A DNA stretch of 64,000 nt from Pararge aegeria (Eukaryota > Arthropoda > Insecta > Lepidoptera > Nymphalidae). Position 1 is the first letter of the stretch; every line of letters begins with the position of its first letter. The stretch covers positions 2,914,001 to 2,978,000 of the forward strand of contig NC_053205.1 of the NCBI RefSeq assembly GCF_905163445.1, in the 5' to 3' direction. Positions 1-11,700 of the stretch are shown in pieces. Below the pieces are notes generated by a model. That model did no database searches. It was not told where the DNA came from and was given only the letters and a program-made list of their open reading frames with translations. A program made the position numbers and the translations under genes.

Positions 1-185
1 CATCCCTCATTGATGCTCTTCTTAATACATCGTTATAATTCTCGTGAATATTTCCTTTCTAATCTAGCTATTTGTTTTATCTATACTTACTTCTTCGCGA
101 GGATTTATCTATAATCTCTCATCGTGATAACAGCTATTCCATGCTATTGTTTGGATTGGAATACTATTATAATTATGTAAGACTA

Positions 186-877
186 GCAGTTGCCAGCGAC
201 TTCGTTTTTTGACGTGGCATTCAATTTAGTTGTAGATCTAAAAAAAATAAAAGTATTCAGTATCGCTAAGTCTTAAATGAGGGGTTTTCTGTTGTCCGCT
301 GAGGAGTTCTGTCCTCTATCTCCAACCGCAGTTTGGACAAAATTAAACACATATAATAACCTCTATAGTACAAAGAAAATTATTTCAATCGGTTATAATT
401 TGTCGGAGTTATGGTGTAAAATTGTCAAACACTTTTTAAAATGTCAATGTATGTTTGTTTGTTACGCTTTCACGCAAAAACTACTTAACCGATCCTCATG
501 AAACTTTGTACACATATTCTTGGAAGTGTTAGAAGTAATATAGGATACTTTTTATACCGACATTAAGCTCGGTTCCTTAGGGAGAGGTGATGAGTGTTTG
601 ACGATTTTACACCATAACTCCGACAAATTATAACCGATTTAAATAATTATTTTTGTACTATAGAGGTTATAGTATATGTTTAATTTTGCCCAAACTTTGT
701 GAAGATCTGAATGTGGTTAGAGATAGAGGACAGAACTCCTCAGCGGACAGCAGCAAACCCCTCATTTAAGGCTTAGCGATACTGAATAGTTTAAATTTTT
801 TTAGACTTACAACTAAATTTAATGCATGAAGTCAACAAACAAAATCAAACGCAGACGAAGTCGCGGGCAACAGCTAG
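186..877. repeat. Head-to-head inverted pair of an interspersed repeat
   Basis: A forward copy, truncated near 436, begins with a CTAGCAGTTGCCAGCGAC-like end. It is followed by a complete reverse copy (about 440-877) that ends in the complementary CGCGGGCAACAGCTAGTA. The same family recurs in forward orientation near 7222, 45113 and 47792 and as a fragment near 39174. Full copies end close to TATAATATTAGTAGGGA. The two arms (about 186-436 and 603-877) could fold into one long stem. The superfamily is not certain; it resembles a non-LTR 3' region or a short non-autonomous repeat. Confidence 0.75.
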
Positions 878-897
878 TATTTTTTATTAAAAATATA

Positions 898-1008
898 CTT
901 AAATTCTTATACTATACAGATAAACATCCAGACACTGTAAAACGTTCATATTCGTCACACCAAAAAATACCAGTTGTGGAAATCGAACCTACAGCCTATC
1001 AGCAAGCA
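898..1008 (-). mobile_element. tRNA-headed SINE fragment
   Basis: This is an internal part of the SINE family seen in full at 1464-1715, with the ATACAGATAAACATCCAGAC and GGAATCGAACCTACAGCC segments in reverse orientation. Both ends are missing. Confidence 0.6.
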
Positions 1009-1012
1009 ATAA

Positions 1013-1230
1013 AAAGTCAAAAGTCAAAGTCAAAGTCAAAAATATCTTTATTCAAGTAGGCCCGGCCCACAGGTGGCACTTTTGATGCGTACATAAGAAT
1101 TACACGGTAGTGAGATGATGGCGATAACCACATTCGTAAACTTAAAACTAAAGCTACGAGGGTTCCAAACGCGTCCCGGTCTAAGAAGAAGCCCACAACA
1201 AACTTAGCCGGATGTTTTTTTTTTTTTTTT
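1013..1230 (-). mobile_element. LINE 3' tail, jockey-like (TCAAAG-tailed family)
   Basis: The left edge is the repeated AAAGTCAAAGTCAAAG tail, followed by CTTTATTCAAGTAGGCCC and a block ending in AACTTAGCCGGATG plus poly-T. The same block is joined to a reverse-transcriptase C-terminus at 53505-54065, which identifies it as a LINE 3' end on the minus strand. Confidence 0.75.
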
Positions 1231-1463
1231 CATGCATCAAAAAAAATGCATGGCTCAATGTCGTTGAAATCGAATCAGGTCACGCTCTTAAGGACTGTCA
1301 TTTAAAATGAATGATTTGAGCGAGGTGTGATTCACAGACAGATTTGCACAAGCAATAAAATACTTTAACGCATAAAGAATAGAGATCAAAATGCATTGAA
1401 ACAAAGGCGAGGTATTCCACGGTAATATAGTGATACCACTGTTTAGCTATCTTACAGTGTTTT

Positions 1464-1715
1464 GACGGCCGAATGGCGCGGTGGGCAGCGACCCTGCTTT
1501 CTGAGTCTAAGGCCGTGGGTTCGATTCATACAACTGGAAAATGTTTGTGTGATGAACATGAATGTTTTTTTGTGTCTGGGCGTTTATCTGTATGTTATAA
1601 GTATTTATGTATATTATTCATAAAAAAATGTTATCTTAGTATCCATAACACAAGCTACGCTTACTTTGGAACTAGATGGCGATGTGTGTATTGTTGTAGT
1701 ATATATTTATTTATG
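1464..1715 (+). mobile_element. tRNA-headed SINE, full-length-like
   Basis: It starts GACGGCCGAATGGCGCGG and carries an A-box-like GGCGCGGTGGGCAGC and a B-box-like GGTTCGATTC, as in a tRNA-derived RNA polymerase III promoter. A tRNA-unrelated body follows, ending AGATGGCGATGTGTGTATTG. At least eight more copies lie in the window. It is a SINE and not a functional tRNA. Confidence 0.8.
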
Positions 1716-1854
1716 GTGGAGCAAAGATTTATGGCCATTTGGATTCTGAAATGAATGCATTGGAAAGTGAGCTTTGTGTTATTTCATCATCATTCATCAT
1801 TTCAAACTAAGGACGTCCACTGCTGAACATAGGGCTGTCCGAAAAAATACATAC

Positions 1855-2225
1855 GTACATATAAATACGAGACGTACTTAACTTGCATAAACGACACTTA
1901 TTACCTGTATACGATATGTACTAAACTTGAATAAAAGACACTTACAACCTGTATACGAGACGAACTAAACTTGCATAAACGACACTTACCACCTGTATAC
2001 GAGATGTACTAAACATGAATAAAAGACACTTGCGACCTGTTTCGAACATGTACTAAACTTGCATAACTGACACTTGCCTCCCGTATACTAGATGTACTAA
2101 ACTTGAACAAAACTTGCGCTTACGACCTAAATACGAGACGTACTTAACTTGCATAAACGACACTTGCTTCCTGTATACGAGACGTACTAAACTTGATGCA
2201 TGATATGCGTAACAAGATGCATAAT
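1855..2225. repeat. Tandem satellite, about 44-bp unit
   Basis: TACGAG/TACGAT recurs at about 1865, 1909, 1953 and 1998 and continues imperfectly to about 2200. Each unit has the form TACGAGACGTACTAAACTTG plus CATAAACGACACTTACCACC. Units carrying GCATAAACGACAC partly alternate with units carrying GAATAAAAGACAC. The same unit appears in reverse complement at 63180-63295. Confidence 0.8.
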
Positions 2226-2784
2226 AAAACGCATCTGATGATGATGATAATGATAATTTTTGTCTCTCAGGCATTACAGTAAATTTATAAAGTTGGTATA
2301 TAAATAAACTTTTGATAACTATAAATTAATATTTGATTAAGTCGATTAGTATATTTAAATACGCTAATAATAATTATTTCAAGAAACAATAAAAATTATA
2401 TTTCATTAATAACCAATGTTCATGACATTGATTTGCCGGACTGCATTATCTATACACTCCAGTCTTGCATGGACTCGAACAATGCAAAGATACCTTAGTC
2501 GTTTTCATTAGTCAAGCATACGTCTATCTGTCATACATAAATCATATACAATTGCTGAACTGTACGATATATAAACTGCAGTAAATGTTACTATGTAATT
2601 GCAGTGGGGGACATTTGGGACCCCGAACCTTGAACTTAATGACAAGTTCATGCCACGTTAACATTAATTAGGATTGATAAGTGTGTGACCCGTAGGGTTG
2701 TCAATCATTTTAAAAACAGTATGGTTAAATATGTTTTAGGGTTTTCACACTATGAATATTTGTTAAGACTTCTTAACAATTATA
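2226..2784. other. AT-rich stretch with no recognised feature
   Basis: There is no convincing open frame, repeat unit or splice structure. It is unannotated intergenic DNA. Confidence 0.5.
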
Positions 2785-3034
2785 AATAAATATACTACGA
2801 CAATACACACATCGCTATCTAGCCCCAAAGTAAGCGTAGCTTGTGTTATGGGCACTAAGATGACTGAAGAATAGTTCTATGAATAATATACATAAATACT
2901 TATAACATACAGATAAACACCCAGACACTGAAAACATTCATGTTCTTCACATAAATATTTACCAGTTGTGGGAATCGAACCCACGGCCTTGGACTCAGAA
3001 AGCAGGGTCGCTGCCCACTGCGCCAGTCGGCCGT
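2785..3034 (-). mobile_element. tRNA-headed SINE, full-length-like
   Basis: Reverse copy of the 1464 family. The B-box complement GGAATCGAACCCACGGCC and the head complement CGCCAGTCGGCCGTC are at its right end. It is followed by a short TATATA run. Confidence 0.8.
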
Positions 3035-3235
3035 CTATATATATATCTATGAATAATTGTTAATACTTCTGAACAATTATTCATTGTTAAGTCAATATCA
3101 CCTGGGGATGCTCCGGTGTCAGATCGAAACGTGCATGGAGAGTACTTTAATGTGGAGTACAAAGATTGAAGAAATTATAAATTACACTATACAGGTTCTA
3201 CTGCTTTTCGTGGAGTATAGCAAATTCAGCTTAAT

Positions 3236-3355
3236 TTGACTGTCAAATGGCGCAGTTGGCAGCGGCCCTGCTTTCTGAGTCCAAGGCCATGGGTTCGATT
3301 CCCTATTCCTTCGATAAATGTTTGTGTTGAGACAACTGAAAAACATTCATGTTCA
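3236..3355 (+). mobile_element. 5' part of a tRNA-headed SINE
   Basis: It begins GACTGTCAAATGGCGCAG and keeps the A- and B-box region (GGGTTCGATTCCC), then diverges. It is a truncated or rearranged copy. Confidence 0.6.
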
Positions 3356-5660
3356 TAGAGAGTTATCGTTATATGGAGTGAACAAAAAAACATGGATTGA
3401 GTTAGTTGAAAACGCTTTCCAACGTCACTTTTCTTTTCTACCTTTTCAATCGCACATATCACACAAACGTTTTCATCAACAACAGCTTTCTGTTTACTGG
3501 CCATGTTAACCGTTTCAAAGTAGGTTACGTACCCAGTATGCTTGGTTTAACACCATCACTTCAAGGCAATTCAGACAAGGATGTTTCGGAGCTAAATTAA
3601 GTCTTTTGTTACTTGATAACATAACATAAACAATAATACCGATAAAAAATATTTACTGTCTACAAATATGAACACATTTCTTCGTAATAGAGAATGGCAG
3701 AACGCTATAAAGAGTGTTTCAATATGTGGGTTTTAACACAAACCAACCAAGTTGGGCTCACTTCGAGTTTATTGTTATAAAGGATAACATTATAAAGAGT
3801 TTAGTGTAATTAAAAATAAACAAAAACATGTATTTCAAGTAGGCCCAGTTTATAAGAACTTTAAAAATGTCAAGTCAGTCTGTTTGTAGTGACTCTACTA
3901 CTGGTTCGGATGGCAGATTCCACCTAGAAGAGCCAGTAAGAAACTCAGCAGCTTGCTCTTTTTCAATATCATTTTACAGTTTACATTGAAAAAATATATA
4001 TATCATAAATCAAAAATCTTGTGAGAGATAAGAGCTACTATGAGGATTAGATAGACTAGACATAAAAAAAAGTCACTCTCAGTCTGTCTTTATTTAATTT
4101 TATTTCCCATCTCTATCTAGATGAGAAATAAATAAAGAATTTTTCTTTCAGGAAATTATTGTTTTATTTATTTATTTTTAGTTTTTCAAGAGGAATTAAG
4201 AAACAAGTAATTTCTTTATAGAAATTCTCAATACTATTCTTTGGCCTAACCTGGGGGTTGAACCCTGGCCCTCGTGGCATTTTTTATTATAAAAATAACA
4301 ATTACTATAAAAAGAACAATTTTTTAACTAACAGATGATCAGAATGATTAATAGCATTTTTTAATCAATACAAGCTACAGTTCACTTGGCCGTTGTTAAT
4401 TTGTAACCATTAATTCAAAATAACAATGCATCTTAATGTCTATTATATCTTTATCTGTAACTTACCAGCGAAGAAAAAAAAGAAGTGTATTTTCACAGGC
4501 AAAAGACCCCTGTCGACTTTGAACTTCATTTTAGAATGATATCACTATCACAAACACTTTCAAAATAGTTTATTTTAGTCTATAAATAAAACGATCCCTT
4601 TACAAACATATTTTTGAAGTAGTGCAGGTCGATAACCTCTTGGGATCTAACAGACGTTTTGTTGTGTGCTGCACTGACCCGACCGCTTTCTAATCTAGTA
4701 TCGTATTGAATTAATAAGCCTGCAGCAATTTCATTTGAATAGATTTATTGTTGTTTACATTGGAAGAACACGAAAAGTCAAAACAACTCAAACTGACACT
4801 AAACATTGACACATGACGTTTAATGTTTAGAGTGCTGCCATAAAAATACTTTCAAACTCCCCTCAAGTTTCAAATCTTCCTATTACCGTTGTCCTGTAGC
4901 CTGGGCCTGTCTCCGTATTAAGTTGGCCGGAACCATCCGTTTTACGAATTGCCGCTGGTACAGCTCCTCGCTGGATCACTCCAGCCAGCCGAGCTCACCC
5001 CAGAAAATTTACAGGCCGCCAAGGTCACCAAGTGCTTTAAGTTGTTATGCTGAGGAGTTTTCGACTGTTTTAGTGTCCGTCTGACGCTTAATTTGCTTGC
5101 AAATGTTTTTGATGTTAGAATAATCGCCAACTTTCGGTTCCAGTAAGTAAGGTTGTAATCAAACTAAGACAGTCAACTTAAATATGTTGACATATTTATA
5201 TTCTATAATTATACTATATTAACAAAAACTTTATATTTAAAACACCTCGAAACAAAATAAAAAACCTCGTCCCGAGTTTAGGGGTAAAGAACATGTCGTG
5301 ACAACCCTGCATGTCAAAAAGGCTAGAATCTGTTAAAACTATACATAGACCAAAGAGGATACAAAAAGCAGATTCCTGCATAATATTTTTTTTTATATAT
5401 TGTTTTATTGAAATAAATAATGTTTTTAGTGATTCTCTTCTTTTTGAATAACTCATAAATTTTGTTTTGTAAGTATGTGGTGTTCATTTAGTAATTATAA
5501 TTAAAATCAGCACAAGTTAAATGTCACGATTTTTTTCTGGACGAAATTTTTGGTTTTCTTAAACAAAAGAAACGCGGAAAATTCGAATTATAAACAAATG
5601 TGAAGGGAAAAATCATTATTTTAATGAGATCGTTTTTTAGGTTTCGTGAAAAGGCTAATT
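3356..5660. other. Intergenic sequence upstream of the zinc-finger gene
   Basis: No gene is supported. A LINE tail on the minus strand lies at about 3828-3990 (ATTTCAAGTAGGCCCAG and a CTACTGGTTCGGATGGCAG block). A block of higher GC at 4880-5130 has no exon I could justify. The 5' untranslated region of the zinc-finger gene may begin in the last few hundred bases. A TTTTTTAG acceptor-like site at about 5633-5640 lies just before the start codon, so an upstream non-coding exon is possible. Confidence 0.4.
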
Positions 5661-5792
5661 ATGGAGGACGAAGAGGATTTAGTAGGGTGCATTACTTGCA
5701 TGAGCACAAATGATTTATGCGACCTATTTGTTACTTACGCGAACAATGAAGAAACTTACGCGCAAATGCTTAAAACCTGTTTCGGTATCAAG
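5661..5792 (+). CDS. Zinc-finger gene exon 1
   Basis: Starts MEDEEDLVGCITC and gives the first ZAD cysteine pair (C10, C13). The donor is ATCAAG|GTTAGC, phase 0. The start is the first ATG after a TTTTTTAG site. Confidence 0.85.
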
Positions 5793-8700
5793 GTTAGCTT
5801 TTTAATTTATAATTAACATAGTTTTTATTATAAACTTTCAATTCTCGACTCAATAATTAAAAATACCTATTTTCATATATCATCTAAATTACTAGTGCAT
5901 ATGAAAATTTCATTAATTCTAAGAATAGAAACTCAGATTCGCTTCGCAATCGAGCAGTCGTTTTCGAGTATGGAAATAATTCGGATATAACATCGGACTA
6001 AAAATAATCTCGTTTGCATAGTATTAAAGCTTAAATTTGCCTACTATTCTCTAGCTGGGGCTTTTGACAGAACGTTTGTAAAACAAAAATTATTAACTAT
6101 GCCATTAGGTATCGATAAGCATAAAATTATTAAATTATAACTTACCTAACAAGTGTTTTACCTATTATAAACAAAAAGTCGATATAACAGTCGACTAACT
6201 AGAAACGGACATAAATTAGTGATATCTGTATATCGAAAAGTACAGAAATCCTTTGTGGCGATGGGTATATGCTTGTATAACATGATACCGAAGGTAATAT
6301 TAGATCTACCTTTACCTAAGTTAAAACAATATATTAAAACACATATAACAAATCGTGGTTAGGTAATACACGATTGATGAATTCCTTAACGACATGGCTG
6401 CTTTGAAGCAAGCCACTCCGCTCTCATCTCTCACAGAACAGAAAAATTCTAAAGATTGTTAAACTTTAAAATGATGTGGGAAAAGAGCAATCTGCCGAGT
6501 TTCTTGCCGGCTCTTATCAGTGGAATCTGCCTTCCTAACCGGCGGTAGAGTCACTACAAACAGACTGATTTGACGTTTCAAAAGTACTTATTAATTAGGC
6601 CTACTTGAAATAAATGAATTTGAATTTGAATTTATTACAATGATACAAAACATATATTGTGTCTCAACTAAATGTTTGTTTTTATTATTTTCTTAACAAT
6701 TTAAAATAAACTTAACACTAAAAAGTATCGAAAAAACAGTCAATAGACAATAGAAGTTTGATTTGTTACAGGTTACGAATGACTACAAATATATATGCAC
6801 TAATTGCGTAGAGAAATTGGAGAAGAGTCTCACGTTCAAAACTCAGACTGTGAAGAGTATGGATATGATTCAAGTTATAAAAGGTAGCATTTGTTTATTT
6901 TAACACTAACTGTTGCCCGCGTTTTACATTCGCGTTTTCTTTTACGGTTTTTCCAAAAATCCAGTGAGCATACAATCGGTATTCCGGTGTAAAATAAAGA
7001 AATAAATATATTACGATAATTCACTATGCTATGTTATATAGTACACTAGGATCTCAACTGCAACTGCTGAGTTTCTTGCCGGCTTCTTCTCGGTAGAATC
7101 TGCTTTCCGAACCGGTGGTAGAGTCACTACACACAGACGGACTTGACGTTTCAAAAGTGCTTATATTAGGCCTACTTGAAATAAATGAATTTTGAATTCG
7201 AATTTGAATTAGTTTTATGAATAACTAGCAGTTGCCGGCGACTTCGTCTGCGTTTGATTTTGTTTTTTTGATGTGGCATTAAATTTAGTTGTAGATCTAA
7301 AAAAATATAAAGTATTCAGTATCGCTAAGCCTTAAATGAGGGGTTTGCTGCTGTCCGCTGAGGAGTTCTGTCCTCTATCTCCAACCACAGTTTGGGCAAA
7401 ATTGAACACATATTATAACCTCTATAGTATAAAAATAATTATTTAAATCGGTTATAATTTGTCGAAGTTATGGTGTAAAATCGTCAAACAGTCATCCCCT
7501 CTCCCAAAGGAACCGAGCTTAATGTCGGGATAAAAAGTATCCTATATTACTACTAACACTTAAAGGAAATGTGTACAAAGTTTCATGAGGATCGGTTAGA
7601 TATTTTTTGCGTGAAAGTTTAACAAACAAACTTACATTGACATTTATAATATTAGTAGGGAAGTCGAGGTACACATAAATAGGTACTTACAATATACAGA
7701 TGAACGCCCAGACACTGAAAAACAATCATCTTCATCACACTAACATTTTAGTGTGGGAATCGAACCCACAGCTTGGACAAAGAAAGCTGGGTCACTGGCT
7801 ACACGGCCGTCAAAAGAGTAGCCTATGCTACTCTCCATCGTTTAAACTAACTCTATGCCAAAAATACAGTTGATGGGTATATAAGTTACAGCGTAAAGTA
7901 AGGACAAACAAACAAACAAATAAACAAACACAATTTCGCATTCATAATACGTAGCCTTAGTATAAGATTTGTTCGCTCGCAATCGAGCAGTCGTTTTCGA
8001 GTATCGTCAAAGTAAAATGGAACTTATTCTACTACTTTTAGAGTCGAAAATTCTATACTTCTGATTTGTCTCTCATCAAAAGTTGTCTGGGAGAAATCGT
8101 AGCAAATCGCTGAAATTGCACGACAAAAGCTTTAGCTAATATATATTATTAAAGTTTTCAAACAAATAAACACAGAGACATACACAAACACAAAAATAAA
8201 ATGAGCTTAATAATAGGGAGTTATTTCAAAACCACAGACATTTTATTAACTTTTATCCCTACAGATGAAGAGTATCTAGATGAGACTATGCTGGAAGAAG
8301 ACGAAAAACCGTCGAAGTCGAACCATCGAAAAATAGTTATTGCTAAGAGCTCAGATAACTTTATCTTTGAAGAGGACGATGGTAAGAAATTGAAAACCTC
8401 CTGGCACAGTGGTCTTATAAATAGGAAGACCCTGGGCTCGATCTCAAGCAGGGGCTCTCTAGGAATTTATAATTTTAACATTTTCCCTGGTTTGGTCTGG
8501 TTTGGGAGTCTTCTGCCAAGTTACCGACCTATTGACGTTGACTCCTCAACGCAAAAGTGAGTTTTAAAGTCGGAATACAGCGAAAAGAAACACGACATGG
8601 TCCTTCGAGCCGGATCTTTCAGTATTTAAGGAACTGAAACTCCTTTGGTGTGTTCTGGCGGAAAGCTTTTGTCAAGGCTTGCTACAAATTCATCGACATT

Positions 8701-11700
8701 GATTTTGCAACACATAAGTGAGTTCTGAAGTCGGAACACAATGGAAAGAAAAATACAACATCGTCCTTCGAGCCGTATCATTTAGTGTTTAACTTCCAAA
8801 GTGTCGAATTTTCTTTGGTCTGGTCTTTAAAAGCATGCACGTTTTAGATGAGCTAGACGACAAACATGAAATAGAAGCCCTAGACGAAACTTCATGCATA
8901 TACTGCGATCTCCAACTGCCGACTGTTGAGGAGGTGCATCATCATGTACGTCTGGTGCACGGCTTGGAGCCCCGGACCGGCCGGAGGGTCCGAGAGTGCA
9001 AGTTATGTGGGGCTTCACTGGGTAACTTGGAAGATCACCTGAACAGGTATATATGTTACTTTTAGGAGTTGCGATTCCAAAGGTTGCCCACAGTGGATAT
9101 GCAGATCCAAAGAAGTTGTCTCGACCTATTGCTTGTTGTCGGGCTTACGCGTAACATCTGTTTATATGTATATATATATATATATTTCTTTTTATGTGGT
9201 GGTGGTTCTATTGTATCGTTTGATAATTTTATATATATTATTTTACTTTATTTTTCCGTATACTCCCTCTCCTTGTCAAGTTCACTTCGCTTCTTTTTAA
9301 ACTTTTCCCGGCAAATCCGTGACGCCAATCAAGGCTATACCTGAAAATCAGCGCTGCAGTTGTCAAATACTGCAGCAGCATGCTGAGGTAGCAGCCTTTT
9401 CAGCTGAAGCACCTTTCGATAAGGCATTTAGTTTGTAAAATAGTGTATAACAAGTTTTAATTAGTTTTAATGTAATTCGTAATTAGTTTTCATTAGTTTA
9501 CTTATGTGTGGAAGCTGAATAAAGTTTATTATTATTATTATTATAACTATATTATCATCATCATGTCAACCAATGGACATCCACGGATATACGGTTCAAG
9601 TACCACGGTCTTAAGCCGCTTGGGCCCAACAGCTATCTGCGACTCGCTTGATGTCATCTGTACACCTCGTCAGGAGTCTGCCAAGATTGTTTTTACCAGT
9701 GCGCCATTCCAGCAACTTGGGACCCCAACGTCTATCGGTTATGCGAGCTATGTGCCCCGCAGATTGCCACATCAGCTTCGCGACTCGTTAAGCTAGGTCG
9801 GTAACTCAGGATCTTTTCATTCCTGATTTGATGGCAAGTGAGATTTTTTTAGGTCAGATCGCCCGCGGCTGTTTTTTCATACACACTATACCAAGACACC
9901 TACACAAAACTCGAGGCATACGTAGTGTAGTGTGTAGGACAAACAGCCAGTCGGCCTTCTAGGTAGTCTGTACATGTAACGGTGCGTTCTTAGAAGATCC
10001 CCGAGCCTCTCAAATATGTGCAGAGGATGGCCACCGAGTGGTATTTAGTGGGAAAAATCCCACATAACCCGATCTTCCCTGAGGTCGGGTATCTTTGAAG
10101 ATTTCCCCCCCGATAACAAAAAAAAAGGCAGTTTACACTTAAAATAAAACTGTAACGGGTCGAATTCTGTACATTGATGACTGTACAATCGATACTGAAT
10201 CCAAAAGTGTAATTATTTTTATTTATGACAGTTTTTTAAGAGAGTTCATACATTTGCCCACCCCTCCTGGGTACGCCCATGAGACGTGCTATGAATAGAC
10301 AGATACTTTTTTAAATACATTTTTAAGATGCCACAATACAATTTCCGAGAAAGAAAACCGAGAATACGCATGCCACTTCTGCGAGAACGTTTACAATAGC
10401 AAGAAGGCTTGCTTCACGCATCTGAGGATGAAGCATGGACGTGAGTAACTTTGCTGTTCATTATGGTGTCCGGTGTCTCAAAGTCGTGTAGATTGCACCA
10501 GCCAACCTTTCATTGGAACTGATGGTAACGGGCTGACCTGTTTGGTCTACCCGTTACCATCTTGGACTGCATCCTCAGCAAATGACATTGCAGCTAGGGG
10601 CTAACTTGTAGTGGAATATGAAATAAAATTGAGTTATATGAGTTACAACGTGTTACAGAATTACGAAATAGAGAATGCATAAGTATATGCATAAATAACA
10701 CCAAAAAAAAAATCTTACATAATTAAAGAAATGGACATAGGTAATAAACATAATTAAATTTGGAATACTAATAGACTCATTATAGGACAACCAAGTTTCA
10801 CTGAACATTAAAATTTGAGATTTTTGTACAATTGAATCAATTAAATCCCCGGAATGAGCCCGCAGACTTTGACTATCGAAAGTGTACACTGACAAACCTT
10901 ATAGCTAACTTCTGGGTGTCGGTTTTTTGTGACGGTGTACGCGCGTGCTAAAAAAATATAGAGAATAATGGAGGGCCCAGGTATTCAGATATTCACTGCA
11001 ATACCCACAATGTTCAGGATGGCACTTAGATCTTTCATTAATTAACAGTATTATTGAAGCTAAATACCTAGTTTCTTATCAGTAATCATTTATTCTCATA
11101 ACTATTATTCTTCCTTCCTATTAAAGTATTCATTTTATAAAAGAAATCTTTAAAGCCCACCAACCTGCTTTAGAGCAGTGTTGTGGGTCTGTACTCTATA
11201 AACCTGACTTCCCAAGGAGTGAAATAAAACAACTGGACTGACTCTAATACTGTATATTAAGCTTCTCTATAATTCATATTACTTGTTACCTTCAAATGAC
11301 TCTACTACCAGTTCGGAATGCTGTCTTCGGCAGAGAAGACCACTGGCAAGAAACTCTACCGTTGCTCTTTTATTCAATCAATTAAAACAACTTATCAACA
11401 CAATTACAACATTGTCATATGCAATAACGCTACGCCCTTTGATACAAGACATATTTTAAGACAGGTAAAACATAACTACTATTATCACTTATAACATCAG
11501 GACTTTTGGAACAAGTTGTTTGTATAGAGCAACCTCTGCTACATAAACTGTCGGTATAAAGTTATGCTAGGGCTCCATATATGATACCTAAATAAACCAA
11601 AGGATGAGATATACTTATCTAATGCAACATCAGGTACAACCATAGTACCAACAACTTTTAACAACTCCATCACCAGTACATACGACTTGTTTCGCCACAA

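Noticed and set aside
1464..1540. Possible tRNA gene
   Set aside because: A- and B-box-like words are present, but no cloverleaf fits and the same head precedes the same body in many copies, so it is a SINE.
8201..8560. 119-codon frame as a separate gene
   Set aside because: Only 8265-8381 is coding; the rest is intron on both sides of good splice sites.
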